64,000 nt of DNA from Blastococcus aurantiacus (GTDB taxonomy: Bacteria; Actinomycetota; Actinomycetes; Mycobacteriales; Geodermatophilaceae): the NCBI RefSeq assembly GCF_900102425.1, contig NZ_FNBT01000009.1:124001-188000 (forward strand). The letters run 5' to 3'. A program made the translations under genes and the position numbers. The notes under the pieces were generated by a model, which saw only the letters and a program-made list of their open reading frames with translations, was not told where the DNA came from and did no database searches. Shown here piece by piece: positions 16,571 to 25,645 of the stretch (within the stretch, counting starts at the first letter, position 1; the number at the start of each line of letters is the position of its first letter).

Positions 16571-17470
16571 TTAGAGGTCCAGCACCGTGAGCGTCGGCAC
16601 GGTCAGCGACACCACGAGCAGCACGATCGCGACGAGCGCCAGCGCCGGCACCTGCAGCTGCGTCCGGCGTCGGAGCAGCACGAGCACAGCCCCGGCGAGC
16701 GCGCCCGCCAGCAGGCCACCGAGGTGCCCGAGCAGCGAGATGCCGGGCAGGAAGCTGATGAACACGTTGATCGCCAGGAGCGTCAGCAGACCGCGGATGT
16801 CCTGCCGGCTCGCAGTCATGAGCACGCCGAGAGCGCCGAGCAGACCGTAGATGGCGGCCGAGGCCCCGGCGACGACCACGCGGGGGTCGCCCAGCAGCTG
16901 GATGGCGACCGCGCCGCCGAGCGCGGAGGTGAGGTAGACCGCCAGGTAGCGCGCCCACCCCAGCTGCCGCTCGAGCTCGGAGCCGAACAGCAGCAGGGCG
17001 AGCATGTTCATCGCCAGGTGCACCGGGCCGATGTGCAGGAACGCTGCGGTGAGCACCCGCCACCACTCGTCCAGGTAGTGCACGCCGGCCGGCCACTGGG
17101 CCAGGTCGACGAAGACCGAGGACCGCTGGTTGTCGGCCGGGGAGTTGCCCGCGGACACCGCCGACACCGCGGTGACGACGAACATCGCCACGTTGAGCGC
17201 GATCAGCGCCAGGGTGACGACGCCCCAGCGCCGCCCCGCCGTCCGCAGGCCGAAGCTCCGGACCGTCCGGACGCCGGCGTTCCCGGCCTTGACGCACTCC
17301 GGGCACTGGAAGCCCACGGAGGCCGGGATCATGCACTCCGGGCAGATCGGCCGGCCGCAGCGCGTGCAGGCGATGCCCGTGGGCCGGTCGGGGTGCCGGT
17401 AGCACGTGGCGGGCGGGGGCGCCGGCTGGTCTGCCCGGCCGGCGCCCCCGTCGTCCGGGGTGGTGCTCAG
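16571..17470 (-). CDS. Rhomboid family intramembrane serine protease with N-terminal zinc finger
   Basis: A membrane protease of about 299 residues. The N-terminus carries a B-box-like zinc module (CYRHPDRPTGIACTRCGRPICPECM). Six or more membrane helices follow, with WWRVLTAAFLHIGPVHLAMNM, catalytic Ser in GASAAIYGLLG and catalytic His in LLGHLGGLLAG. No ATG, GTG or TTG lies in frame between the upstream stop and the zinc finger; CTG 17470, overlapping the ppiA TGA as CTGA with GAGGTG upstream, is the likely start. The next ordinary start, ATG 17332, would delete the finger. It is coupled to ppiA. Confidence 0.85.
   Translation of the reverse strand: MSTTPDDGGAGRADQPAPPPATCYRHPDRPTGIACTRCGRPICPECMIPASVGFQCPECVKAGNAGVRTVRSFGLRTAGRRWGVVTLALIALNVAMFVVTAVSAVSAGNSPADNQRSSVFVDLAQWPAGVHYLDEWWRVLTAAFLHIGPVHLAMNMLALLLFGSELERQLGWARYLAVYLTSALGGAVAIQLLGDPRVVVAGASAAIYGLLGALGVLMTASRQDIRGLLTLLAINVFISFLPGISLLGHLGGLLAGALAGAVLVLLRRRTQLQVPALALVAIVLLVVSLTVPTLTVLDL
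17415..17449 (-). repeat. Strong hairpin in the first codons of the rhomboid gene
   Basis: GGGGGCGCCGGC (17415-17426) is the exact reverse complement of 17438-17449, with an 11-base loop. It lies 18 bases past the ppiA stop and about 7 codons into the rhomboid frame, so it could end part of the ppiA transcripts or hinder rhomboid translation. Confidence 0.6.
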
Positions 17471-18000
17471 CTGCGCTGCACCTCGACGGACTGGATGACG
17501 ACGTCCTCGAGCGGCTTGTCGCCCCGTGCGGTGGGCACGGCGGCGATCGCGTCGACGACGTCCCGGCCGGCCTGGTCGGCCACCTCGCCGAAGATCGTGT
17601 GCTTGCGGTTCAGGTGGGGGGTCGGGCCGACGGTGATGAAGAACTGCGAGCCGTTGGTGCCCGGGCCGGCGTTCGCCATGGCGAGCAGGTACGGGCGGTC
17701 GAAGGCGAGCTCGGGGTGGAACTCGTCGCCGAACTGGTAGCCGGGGCCACCGATGCCCTGCCCGAGCGGGTCGCCGCCCTGGATCATGAAGCCGGAGATC
17801 ACCCGGTGGAAGATCGTGCCGTCGTAGAGCTTGTCGGTCGTCTTCTGGCGCGTCGCGGGGTGCGTCCACTCGCGGGCGCCCTCGGCGAGGTCGGCGAAGT
17901 TCGCGACCGTCTTGGGCGCGTGGTCGGGGAACAGGTCCACGGTGATGTCGCCGTGGTTGGTGTGCAGGACCGCGCGGCGGGCGGGAGTCGATTCAGTCAC
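17467..18000 (-). CDS. ppiA: Cyclophilin-type peptidyl-prolyl cis-trans isomerase
   Basis: A 177-residue cytosolic proline isomerase. Cyclophilin motifs are FHRVISGFMIQGGDPLGQG, YLLAMANAGPGTNGSQFFITV and HTIFGEV, with the catalytic arginine in FHRV. No signal peptide is seen. GTG 18000 has GTAGGGGC upstream and gives VTESTPARRAVLHTNHG. The same enzyme (Rv0009) lies here in M. tuberculosis. The downstream rhomboid gene overlaps its stop. Confidence 0.95.
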   Translation of the reverse strand: MTESTPARRAVLHTNHGDITVDLFPDHAPKTVANFADLAEGAREWTHPATRQKTTDKLYDGTIFHRVISGFMIQGGDPLGQGIGGPGYQFGDEFHPELAFDRPYLLAMANAGPGTNGSQFFITVGPTPHLNRKHTIFGEVADQAGRDVVDAIAAVPTARGDKPLEDVVIQSVEVQRS

Positions 18001-18049
18001 GCCCCTACTCTCCCACTGGTCGGCCCGCAGTGAGGAAGCGGCGGTGGGA

Positions 18050-19309
18050 TCAGTCGCCGGTGCAGGCCGCCGAGAGCCCGCCGTGGAACGCCAGGACGAG
18101 CGGCGCCCCGTCGCAGACGGTGCTGCGACCGGGCTCCAGGGTGTCTGCGCCGGTGCCGCCCGTGGGCGAGTGCGCCGACAGCAGGGACTCCAGCAGGCCG
18201 GGGCCGGTGATCCGGTCGACCCGGGTGTCGTCGGGGTCGAGGTCGTTGAGCTCGGCGGCGTACCGGTAGGCCTCCTCGCGGCCCAGCACGCGGTCGACCA
18301 GACCCAGGTCGACGGCGGTCTGCCCGTCGAAGACGAAGGCGCCGAGCTCGTCCACGACGGTCTCCGCGGGGATGCCGCGGGCCTTCGCGACCCACTCGAC
18401 GAACTCCGCGTACTCGCGGTCCAGTCCGCCACCGAGCACGGCGCGCTCCTCCGGCGTGATGTCGCGGTAGGGGTTGCCGAGGTCCTTGCCGCGCCCACGG
18501 GTGAAGTACTCCTCGGTGATGCCGCCCTCGGTGGTGATGCCCGGCTCGAGCAGCGTGCCGGGGATGCCCGTGACGTCGCGGAAGCGCTGGAAGGGCCCCA
18601 TGACCACGCCGATGCTGCCGACGAGGCTGCCGTGGTCGGCCACGATCTGGTCGGCCCCGGCCATCGCGTAGACCCCGCCCGAGGCCGACAGCCCCTGGAC
18701 GTGGGCCATCACCTGGTGGCCGGTGCGCTCCTGGTAGCGCTCGACGGCGTCGGCGATGGCGCGCGAGCCGTAGATGGTGCCCCCGGGGGTGTTCATCTCG
18801 AGGATCAGGCCGTCGGCGTCCTCGGCGTCCAGCGCGTCGATGGTGTCGGCGACCTCGTAGCCGTAGGTCGAGCCGCCGAAGGTCGCCCCGTCGCTCTCAC
18901 CGCCGAGGATCACGCCGGTGACGGGGACGGACAGCAGCCGGCCCTCGGCCGTGTCCTCGCCCCAGACCGTCTCGGTCACCGGTCCCGACGTGTCGCTCTC
19001 GCCGGCACCGGACACCAGCCCGACGAGGGCCAGCACCAGGATCACGGTGCTGCCCACGCCGACGACGGCCAGACCGATGCCGGCACCGAGGCTGGCCCCG
19101 AGGCCCACGCCGAAGCCGCGCTTGAAGTTGCCCTGCTGAGGCATCGGCGGAGGCGGCATGGGGCGCCAGCCCGGTGGCGGACCGCCAGGTGGTGGACCTC
19201 CGGCCGGCGGGCCGGGTGGCCGGGGACCGGCGGGCCGGCCGGCCGGCAGGGATCCGGGCGGTGGGGACCCAGCGGGTGGTGATCCGGCTGCCGGCTGGTC
19301 GGTGCTCAC
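18050..19309 (-). CDS. sppA: S49 family signal peptide peptidase SppA
   Basis: A 419-residue membrane serine protease that degrades cleaved signal peptides. A Pro/Gly-rich cytosolic leader of about 60 residues precedes one helix (IGLAVVGVGSTVILVLALVGLVSG). The S49 core has LEMNTPGG, catalytic Ser in LSASGGVYAMAGADQIVA, and the presumed general-base Lys in RGRGKDLGNPYRDITPEER, by analogy with Bacillus SppA. This is the short single-domain form with a C-terminal extension ending in CTGD. GTG 19309 gives VSTDQPAAG. Confidence 0.9.
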   Translation of the reverse strand: MSTDQPAAGSPPAGSPPPGSLPAGRPAGPRPPGPPAGGPPPGGPPPGWRPMPPPPMPQQGNFKRGFGVGLGASLGAGIGLAVVGVGSTVILVLALVGLVSGAGESDTSGPVTETVWGEDTAEGRLLSVPVTGVILGGESDGATFGGSTYGYEVADTIDALDAEDADGLILEMNTPGGTIYGSRAIADAVERYQERTGHQVMAHVQGLSASGGVYAMAGADQIVADHGSLVGSIGVVMGPFQRFRDVTGIPGTLLEPGITTEGGITEEYFTRGRGKDLGNPYRDITPEERAVLGGGLDREYAEFVEWVAKARGIPAETVVDELGAFVFDGQTAVDLGLVDRVLGREEAYRYAAELNDLDPDDTRVDRITGPGLLESLLSAHSPTGGTGADTLEPGRSTVCDGAPLVLAFHGGLSAACTGD

Positions 19310-19331
19310 GTCGGACCTCCCGATCGAGGAG

Positions 19332-19404
19332 TGGAGACGAGGGGAATCGAACCCCTAACCCCCGCCTTGCAAAGGCGGTGCTCTGCCAATTGAGCTACGT
19401 CCCC
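19332..19404 (-). tRNA. tRNA-Ala (TGC anticodon)
   Basis: A 73-base cloverleaf on the minus strand: acceptor GGGGACG, D arm AGCTCAATTGGCAGAGC, anticodon stem CCGCC/GGCGG around TTTGCAA, T arm AGGGGTTCGATTCCCCT. CCA is not encoded. The tRNA-Ile/tRNA-Ala pair after gyrA is conserved in actinobacteria. Confidence 0.97.
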
Positions 19405-19432
19405 GACGGGGCCGGGGCCCCGGGGTGGTGGA

Positions 19433-19576
19433 TCAGCGTGCCGTGGGGGTGCTGACGGCCTGCGGGCCGCTGGTGGCCTCGCGCCAGAGGTCGGCCTCGA
19501 CCTTGCCGGTGGAGCGCTTGCGGACGGCGGCCACGGCGCCGACGGCCGCTGCGGCCAACGCCAGCTTCTTCAGCAC
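19433..19576 (-). CDS. DLW-39 family small protein
   Basis: A 47-residue protein beginning VLKKLALAAAAVGAVAAVRK, a short membrane-like helix, then VEADLWREAT with the family's conserved D-L-W. The family is named for this motif and a length near 39 residues and lies between tRNA-Ile and tRNA-Ala after gyrA in many actinobacteria. Function is unknown. GTG 19576 has AGGAGG nine bases upstream. Confidence 0.85.
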   Translation of the reverse strand: MLKKLALAAAAVGAVAAVRKRSTGKVEADLWREATSGPQAVSTPTAR

Positions 19577-19643
19577 GCGGAGGACCTCCTGGCGGTGGAT
19601 GCACCGGGTCGATGCACGTACGCGCCGGGGGCACCGGCACACG

Positions 19644-19719
19644 GGTGGGCCTGGGAGGACTTGAACCTCCGGCCTCATCCTTATCAGGGATGCGCTCTAA
19701 CCGCCTGAGCTACAGGCCC
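19644..19719 (-). tRNA. tRNA-Ile (GAT anticodon)
   Basis: A 76-base cloverleaf on the minus strand: acceptor GGGCCTG/CAGGCCC, anticodon stem CATCC/GGATG around CTGATAA (anticodon GAT) and T arm GGAGGTTCAAGTCCTCC. CCA is not encoded. Confidence 0.97.
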
Positions 19720-19775
19720 GTGAACCTCGAACAGAGTACCTGGGGCGGCGAGGACCCCCGGAGGGGGGTCCTCGC

Positions 19776-20582
19776 TCAGTCCCGCTCGGAGAGGGTGACC
19801 TCGAGGCCGCCCACGAGGTCCGAGCACATGTTGTAGATGAACGTGCCCACGGTGCACAGCGCCGTGAGCAGCACGACGTTGATCGCGCCGATGATGGCCG
19901 CGCCACCGAAGACGATGCCCGGGGTCAGCACCTCGCTGCCGGTGTCCTCGCCGCCCTCGGTGCCCAGCTGGCCGAACAGCTCGTTGAGGGTGTCGAAGAC
20001 GCCGAGTGCGTTGAGCACCAGGTACAGCACGCCGACGGCGACCATCCAGATGAAGAACAGCGCGATCGACAGGACCAGCGAGATCTTCAGCGCCGACCAG
20101 GTGTCGATGTGCCGCAGCTGCAGCCGGGCCCGGCGCGGCCCGCGGCCCGAGGTGCGGCCCGGGCGGCTCTTGGTCGCGGTCGCCTGCGCGGTCCCCGGGA
20201 CCGACGGCGCGCTCTGGGCCGCGGCGCCCCGGGACGGGGGCCCAGCAGCCGGCGGGACGGCGACCGGGGGGACCGTCACCGGCGGCGCGGCCGCGGGCGG
20301 GCCCGCGGGTGCACCGGCGGCCCGCTGCGCACCGGTCGTGGGGATCGCCTGGGTCCCCGTGGAGGGGATCGCCTGCGTGCCGGTGGCCGGACCGGACTGC
20401 GCGGCGGAGGCCGGCTGTGCGCCGGTGGGTGCCTGCGCACCGGGGATCGCGTGCGTCCCGGTGTCGGTGGGGGCCGGCTGAGCCGGCGTCTGCGCGGCGC
20501 CGTCGGCGGGCGCGCCGCCGTCGGCCGGGGCGTTCCCGCTGCGGGACCCGGTGCGCACCGAACCCTGTGGCCGGTCGCTCAT
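19776..20582 (-). CDS. DUF3566 membrane protein
   Basis: A 268-residue protein. The first 150 residues are a disordered Ala/Pro/Thr/Gln region with short repeats (ATGTQAIPSTGTQAIPTTGAQ-like units). The C-terminal DUF3566 domain starts at LQLRHIDTWSALKISLVLS and has two membrane helices (ISLVLSIALFFIWMVAVGVLY and IIGAINVVLLTALCTVGTFIY). It is the partner gene that follows gyrA (Rv0007 in M. tuberculosis). Function is unknown. Expression with gyrA is likely since the gap is 105 bases without a clear hairpin. Confidence 0.9.
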   Translation of the reverse strand: MSDRPQGSVRTGSRSGNAPADGGAPADGAAQTPAQPAPTDTGTHAIPGAQAPTGAQPASAAQSGPATGTQAIPSTGTQAIPTTGAQRAAGAPAGPPAAAPPVTVPPVAVPPAAGPPSRGAAAQSAPSVPGTAQATATKSRPGRTSGRGPRRARLQLRHIDTWSALKISLVLSIALFFIWMVAVGVLYLVLNALGVFDTLNELFGQLGTEGGEDTGSEVLTPGIVFGGAAIIGAINVVLLTALCTVGTFIYNMCSDLVGGLEVTLSERD

Positions 20583-20687
20583 ACCAGTCTCCCGTTCGCC
20601 AGCGGCACGGACCGCTCCCTCGCGACCGGCGCCCGGGCAGCGCGCATGCGTGCCCGGGTGCCGATCAGTTCGTCACCAGGTGTCACC

Positions 20688-23156
20688 CTAGGCCGACGGC
20701 TCGTCGTTGTCCGTCGTACGCGCGATCGCCACGATGGACACGTCCTCAGGCAAGTTCATGAGCTTGACGCCCATGGTGGCGCGGTCCTTGTTGTGCCGCA
20801 CCCCGTTGACCGGCGTCCGGATGACACCGCCCCCGGAGGTGATCGCGTACAGCTCGTCCCCGAGGGTGACCGCGAGCGCGCCGACCAGGGCGCCCTTGCG
20901 GGCCTTCGGGTCGGCGGTGAGCACGCCCTTCCCGCCGCGGCCCTGGTTCGGGTAGTTCTCGATGCCGGTCCGCTTGGCGAAGCCGCGCTCGGTGGCCACG
21001 AGAACGTCGACGCCCTCCTGGACGACCATCATCGACAGCAGGCGGTCATCCTCGGACAGCGAGATCCCGCGGACGCCCTCCGTGGCCCTGCCCATGGGGC
21101 GCAGGGCGCCGTCGTCGGCCGTGAACCGGATCGACATCGCCTTGCGGGTGACCAGGAGCAGGTCCGAGGTGCTGTCGATCAGCGCGGCCCCGACCAGCTC
21201 GTCGCCCTCGCGCAGGTTGATCGCGATGACGCCGCCCTGGCGGGGAGAGTCGAAGTCCGTCAGCCGGGTCTTCTTCACCTGCCCGCGCGCGGTGGCCAGG
21301 ACCAGGAACGGCGCGACCGTGTAGTCCTTGATCTGCATGACCTGGGCGATCTTCTCGTCCGGCTGGAACGCCAGGATGTTCGCCACGTGCTGGCCGCGGG
21401 CGGTGCGGTTGGCCTCGGGCAGCTCGTAGGCCTTCGACCGGTAGACCCGACCCTTGTTCGTGAAGAACAGGATCCAGTCGTGGGTGGAGCCCACGAAGAA
21501 GTGGTCGACGATGTCGTCCTGCTTGAGGGCCGCGCCCATCACGCCCTTGCCGCCGCGGCGCTGGGAGCGGTAGAGGTCGCTCTTCGTCCGCTTGGCGTAC
21601 CCGGTGCGGGTGATGGTGACGACGACCTCCTCCTCCGCGATGAGGTCTTCCATCGACACGTCGCCGTCGTTCGCGATGAACTGCGTGCGGCGGTCGTCGC
21701 CGTACTTCTCGACGATCTCGGCGAGCTCGTCCTTGATGATCTGCCGTTGGCGCAGCGGCTTGTCGAGGATGTCGAGCAGGTCGGCGATGCGGGCCTCGAT
21801 CTCGGCCAGCTCGTCCAGGATCCGCTGCCGCTCGAGGGCCGCGAGCCGGCGCAGCTGGAGGTCGAGGATCGCGACGGCCTGGATCTCGTCGACGTCGAGC
21901 AGCTCCATCAGGCCGGAGCGCGCCTCGTCGGCCGACGGACTGCGGCGGATGAGGGCGATGACGTCGTCGAGGTGGTCCAGGGCCTTGCCGTACCCGCGCA
22001 GGATGTGCGCGCGCTCCTCGGCCTTGCGCAGCCGGTACCGGGTGCGCCGCTGGATGACCTCGATCTGGTGGTTGACGTACTCGCGCACCAGCTCGTCGAG
22101 GCGCAGCGTGCGTGGCACGCCGTCGACGATGGACAGCATGTTGCAGCCGAAGGTGGTCTGCAGCTGGGTGTGCTTGTAGAGGTTGTTCAGCACGACCTTG
22201 GCGACGGCGTCGCGGCGCAGGGTGAACACCAGGCGGCGGCCCACGCGGTCGCTGGACTCGTCGGCGATCTCGCTGATGCCCTGGATGCGGCCTTCCTTGA
22301 CCGCCTCGGCGATGGACTCGGCGAGGTTGTCCGGGTTGACCTGGTAGGGCAGTTCGGTGCAGACCAGCTGCACCCGGCCGCGGGAGTCCTCCTCGACCGT
22401 GACGACGGCGCGCATGCGCACCGAGCCACGGCCGGTGCGGTACGCGTCCTCGATGCCCTCGCGGCCCACGATCAGGCCGTGCGTCGGGAAGTCCGGGCCC
22501 TTGATCCGCGCCATGCACGCGGCGAGGGACTCCTCGGCCTCCGCGTCGGGGTTGTCCAGCACCCAGAACACCGCCTCCGCGACCTCGCGGAGGTTGTGCG
22601 GCGGCATGTTGGTGGCCATGCCGACGGCGATGCCGGCGGAACCGTTGATCAGCAGGTTCGGGATGCGCCCCGGCAGGACCAGGGGCTCCTGGTTCTTGCC
22701 GTCGTAGTTGGGCTGGAAGTCGACGGTGTCCTCGTCGATGTTGGCCAGCATCTCCATGGCCAGCGGCGTGAGCCGGGCCTCGGTGTACCGCATGGCCGCG
22801 GCCGGGTCGTTGCCCGGCGATCCGAAGTTGCCCTGGCCGTCGACCAGCGGGTACCGCATCGACCACGGCTGGGCCAGGCGCACGAGCGCGTCGTAGATCG
22901 AGCTGTCGCCGTGCGGGTGGTAGTTACCCATCACCTCACCGACGACGCGGGCGCACTTGACGTAGCTGCGGTCGGGGCGGAAGCCCTGGTCGTACATCGC
23001 GTACAGGACGCGGCGGTGGACCGGCTTGAGGCCGTCGCGGACCTCGGGGAGGGCGCGGCCCACGATCACGCTCATGGCGTAGTCGATGTAGCTGCGCTGC
23101 ATCTCCTGCTGGAGATCGACCGGCTCGACGCGGTCGCGGGGCGGGGTCTCTGTCAC
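20688..23156 (-). CDS. gyrA: DNA gyrase subunit A
   Basis: An 822-residue type IIA topoisomerase subunit that breaks and rejoins DNA. The catalytic tyrosine is in [11 protein letters not shown]. The quinolone pocket reads [17 protein letters not shown]-like (actual [16 protein letters not shown]), with serine and aspartate at the positions of E. coli S83 and D87, the usual susceptible pattern. The C-terminal domain has six beta-pinwheel blades and the GyrA box QRRGGKG. A TTG at 23195 and GTGs in between are possible starts, but GTG 23156 gives the family N-terminus ([19 protein letters not shown]). Confidence 0.97.
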   Translation of the reverse strand: MTETPPRDRVEPVDLQQEMQRSYIDYAMSVIVGRALPEVRDGLKPVHRRVLYAMYDQGFRPDRSYVKCARVVGEVMGNYHPHGDSSIYDALVRLAQPWSMRYPLVDGQGNFGSPGNDPAAAMRYTEARLTPLAMEMLANIDEDTVDFQPNYDGKNQEPLVLPGRIPNLLINGSAGIAVGMATNMPPHNLREVAEAVFWVLDNPDAEAEESLAACMARIKGPDFPTHGLIVGREGIEDAYRTGRGSVRMRAVVTVEEDSRGRVQLVCTELPYQVNPDNLAESIAEAVKEGRIQGISEIADESSDRVGRRLVFTLRRDAVAKVVLNNLYKHTQLQTTFGCNMLSIVDGVPRTLRLDELVREYVNHQIEVIQRRTRYRLRKAEERAHILRGYGKALDHLDDVIALIRRSPSADEARSGLMELLDVDEIQAVAILDLQLRRLAALERQRILDELAEIEARIADLLDILDKPLRQRQIIKDELAEIVEKYGDDRRTQFIANDGDVSMEDLIAEEEVVVTITRTGYAKRTKSDLYRSQRRGGKGVMGAALKQDDIVDHFFVGSTHDWILFFTNKGRVYRSKAYELPEANRTARGQHVANILAFQPDEKIAQVMQIKDYTVAPFLVLATARGQVKKTRLTDFDSPRQGGVIAINLREGDELVGAALIDSTSDLLLVTRKAMSIRFTADDGALRPMGRATEGVRGISLSEDDRLLSMMVVQEGVDVLVATERGFAKRTGIENYPNQGRGGKGVLTADPKARKGALVGALAVTLGDELYAITSGGGVIRTPVNGVRHNKDRATMGVKLMNLPEDVSIVAIARTTDNDEPSA

Positions 23157-23267
23157 GGTTCGGGTCTCCACAGGTGGGTGCACAGAGGTGGACAAGTGTG
23201 CTGGTCAACCGGGCCGTCGGGCGCCGGCCAGGGGGTGTTCACCGGCCGGCCACCCGGCGGCGCCGGG

Positions 23268-25301
23268 TCACACGTCGAGGAAGCGGACGTCCTTGGCGTT
23301 GCGGGTGATGAAGCTGCGCCGGGCCTCGACGTCCTCGCCCATCAGCACGCCGAACAGCTCGTCGGCGGCCGCGGCGTCGTCCAGGGTGACCTGGAGGAGC
23401 ACACGGGTCTCCGGGTTCATCGTGGTCTCCCAGAGCTCGGTGGCGTTCATCTCGCCGAGACCCTTGAAGCGCTGGATGGCGTCGTCCTTGACCTTCCGGC
23501 CGGACTCGGCAGCCGCGCTGAGCACGGCCTCCTTCTCCCGGTCGGTGTAGACGTAGTCGTCGGCGTGCTTGCCGCCCCACTTGATCTTGTACAGCGGCGG
23601 CTGCGCGAGGTAGACGTAGCCGGCCTCGACCAGCGGCCGCATGAAGCGGAACAGCAGGGTCAGCAGCAGGGTGCGGATGTGCTGGCCGTCGACGTCGGCG
23701 TCGGCCATCAGCACGATCTTGTGATAGCGGAGCTTCGAGACGTCGAACTCATCGTGGATGCCGGTGCCGAAGGCGGTGATCATCGACTGGACCTCGTTGT
23801 TCTTGAGGACCCGGTCGATGCGTGCCTTCTCGACGTTGATGATCTTGCCGCGGATGGGCAGGATCGCTTGGAACATCGAGTCGCGGCCGGACTTGGCCGA
23901 GCCGCCGGCGGAGTCGCCCTCGACGATGTAGATCTCCGAGGCGCGCGGGTCGGTCGAGCGGCAGTCGGCCAGCTTGCCCGGCAGCGAGTTGTTGCTGAGC
24001 AGGTTCTTGCGGGCCAGCTTGCGGGCGTCCTGCGCCGCGCGCCGGGCGCGGGCCGCCGACGACGCCTTGTTGATGATCGTCTTGGCCTCGGCCGGGTTGG
24101 CCTCGAACCAGTGGCCGATCTGCTCGTTGCAGACGCGCTGGACAAAGCCCTTGACCTCGGTGTTGCCGAGCTTGGTCTTGGTCTGGCCCTCGAACTGCGG
24201 GTCGCCGAGCTTCACCGAGACCACGGCGGCCAGGCCCTCGCGGATGTCCTCACCCGTGAGCTTCTCGTCCTTGGTCTTGAAGAGCTTCTTCTCCTCGGCG
24301 TACCGGTTGACGATCGAGGTGAGCGCCGTCCGGAAGCCCTCCTCGTGCGTGCCGCCCTCGTGGGTGTTGATCACGTTGGCGAACGTGTACACCGACTCGG
24401 AGTAGGCCTCGGACCACTGCATGGCGACGTCGATGGACATGGGCATGTCGTTCTTGCCCGTGCCCTCGGCGGCGAAGCTGATGACCGACTTGTGGATCGG
24501 CGACTTCTTGGCGTTGATGTGGGCGACGTAGTCGACCAGGCCACCGTCGTACTTGTAGGTGATCTCGGTGGGCTCGAAGGCCTCGGCCTCGTGCCCGACC
24601 TCGGTGGCCGCCTCGACGACGGAGATCTCCTCGGCCATCCCGGTCTCGGCCTTGCTCTGCCCCGGGCGCTCGTCGCGCAGGACGATGGTGATGCCCTTGT
24701 TGAGGAAGGCCATCTCCTGCAGCCGCCGGCTGATGGTGTCGAACGAGTAGTGCGTCGTCTCGAAGATGTCGCCGTCGGCCCAGAACGTGACCGCCGAGCC
24801 GCGCTTCTTCGTCGGCCCGACCTCCTCGAGCGGACGGGGCTTGGCGAGGTCGTAGCGCTGGAACCACTCCTGGCCGTCGCGCCAGACGTTGACCTCGAGC
24901 CGCGTGGAGAGCGCGTTGACGACGGTCACGCCGACGCCGTGCAGACCGCCGGAGACGCCGTAGCTCTTGCCGTCGAACTTCCCGCCCGCGTGCAGGACGG
25001 TCATGATCACCTCGAGGGTGGGCCGCTTCTCGACCGGGTGCATGTCCACCGGGAAGCCACGGCCGTTGTCCTCGACCCGCACGCCGCCGTCGGCCAGCAG
25101 GGTGACGCGGACGGTGTCGCAGTAGCCGGCCAGCGCCTCGTCGACGGCGTTGTCCACGACCTCCCACACCATGTGGTGCAGGCCGCGCTCGCCGGTGGAC
25201 CCGATGTACATACCGGGGCGCTTCCGGACCGCCTCGAGGCCTTCGAGGACGGTGATGGAGCTGCCGGAGTAGGCGTTCTCGGTCTGCGGTGCTGCGACCA
25301 C
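23268..25301 (-). CDS. gyrB: DNA gyrase subunit B
   Basis: A 677-residue ATPase subunit of gyrase. The GHKL fold shows [24 protein letters not shown] and [15 protein letters not shown]; the TOPRIM domain shows [10 protein letters not shown] and [31 protein letters not shown] lies near the end. GTG 25301 has AAGGAAGG upstream. The gene precedes gyrA by 111 bases, a gap with a DnaA-box-like TTGTCCACC. A duplicated 19-mer lies upstream. The GyrB frame could be extended to 25427, but that would cover the leader repeat and is rejected. Confidence 0.97.
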   Translation of the reverse strand: MVAAPQTENAYSGSSITVLEGLEAVRKRPGMYIGSTGERGLHHMVWEVVDNAVDEALAGYCDTVRVTLLADGGVRVEDNGRGFPVDMHPVEKRPTLEVIMTVLHAGGKFDGKSYGVSGGLHGVGVTVVNALSTRLEVNVWRDGQEWFQRYDLAKPRPLEEVGPTKKRGSAVTFWADGDIFETTHYSFDTISRRLQEMAFLNKGITIVLRDERPGQSKAETGMAEEISVVEAATEVGHEAEAFEPTEITYKYDGGLVDYVAHINAKKSPIHKSVISFAAEGTGKNDMPMSIDVAMQWSEAYSESVYTFANVINTHEGGTHEEGFRTALTSIVNRYAEEKKLFKTKDEKLTGEDIREGLAAVVSVKLGDPQFEGQTKTKLGNTEVKGFVQRVCNEQIGHWFEANPAEAKTIINKASSAARARRAAQDARKLARKNLLSNNSLPGKLADCRSTDPRASEIYIVEGDSAGGSAKSGRDSMFQAILPIRGKIINVEKARIDRVLKNNEVQSMITAFGTGIHDEFDVSKLRYHKIVLMADADVDGQHIRTLLLTLLFRFMRPLVEAGYVYLAQPPLYKIKWGGKHADDYVYTDREKEAVLSAAAESGRKVKDDAIQRFKGLGEMNATELWETTMNPETRVLLQVTLDDAAAADELFGVLMGEDVEARRSFITRNAKDVRFLDV

Positions 25302-25587
25302 GGGGGGCCTTCCTTTCGCGCAACCGGCACACGCTCCCCCAGCCTTGACAGGGGATACGCGCAGAACGGCACTGGGCCCCTCAGGGGCGCAGAACGGCAC
25401 TGGGCCGGTTGCTGGCGGTTTCTGCATCCGAGGATACCGGGTCCACCGACAAGAATGCCGCCGTCCACGCCCTCACGTCGTGTCTGAGCCCCTTGCAGCG
25501 TCCTCGCCACCACCGGTCCTGCCCCCGGGTATCGACACGCCGTCTCGGACGGCTCACGGGCGAGCAGCCTCCGGGCCGCAGTTTCCC
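25302..25587. promoter_or_regulatory. gyrB upstream region with a duplicated 19-mer
   Basis: No gene is seen here. CGCAGAACGGCACTGGGCC occurs at 25360-25378 and again, unchanged, at 25388-25406, a period of 28 bases, about 60 to 105 bases ahead of the gyrB start. It may be a tandem operator or a duplicated promoter. Confidence 0.5.
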
Positions 25588-25645
25588 GGCCCCGTCCGGA
25601 GGCTCGCCGCGAGCGTGCGGGGGGCGCCAGTGAAGCGGTCCTTCG
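25588..25645 (-). repeat. 3'-end palindromic intergenic element, copy 1
   Basis: Starts GGCCCCGTCCGGAGGCTCGC, has the core GCTCGCCGCGAGC and ends GGTCCTTCG against the permease stop codon. One of five copies in the window, all in the same orientation directly after minus-strand genes. In this copy the stop-proximal arm is degraded (GCGGTCC). Confidence 0.6.

Noticed and set aside
20688-23156. Quinolone-resistant GyrA allele
   Set aside because: The pocket reads GDSSIYD, with Ser and Asp at the key positions, the ordinary susceptible pattern.
23157-23195. Upstream TTG/GTG starts for gyrA giving up to 13 extra residues
   Set aside because: No ribosome site precedes them, the extra residues do not match GyrA N-termini, and the stretch holds a DnaA-box-like sequence.
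25360-25406. The two 19-mers before gyrB as a start of a CRISPR array
   Set aside because: Only two copies, a 9-base spacer and no cas genes; a leader duplication is the simpler reading.
20109-25487. A 1792-codon open frame on the plus strand across the DUF3566, gyrA and gyrB genes
   Set aside because: It is antisense to well-supported genes and arises from GC-biased codon use; its translation is Arg/Asp/Val/His-rich with no domain and no ribosome site.
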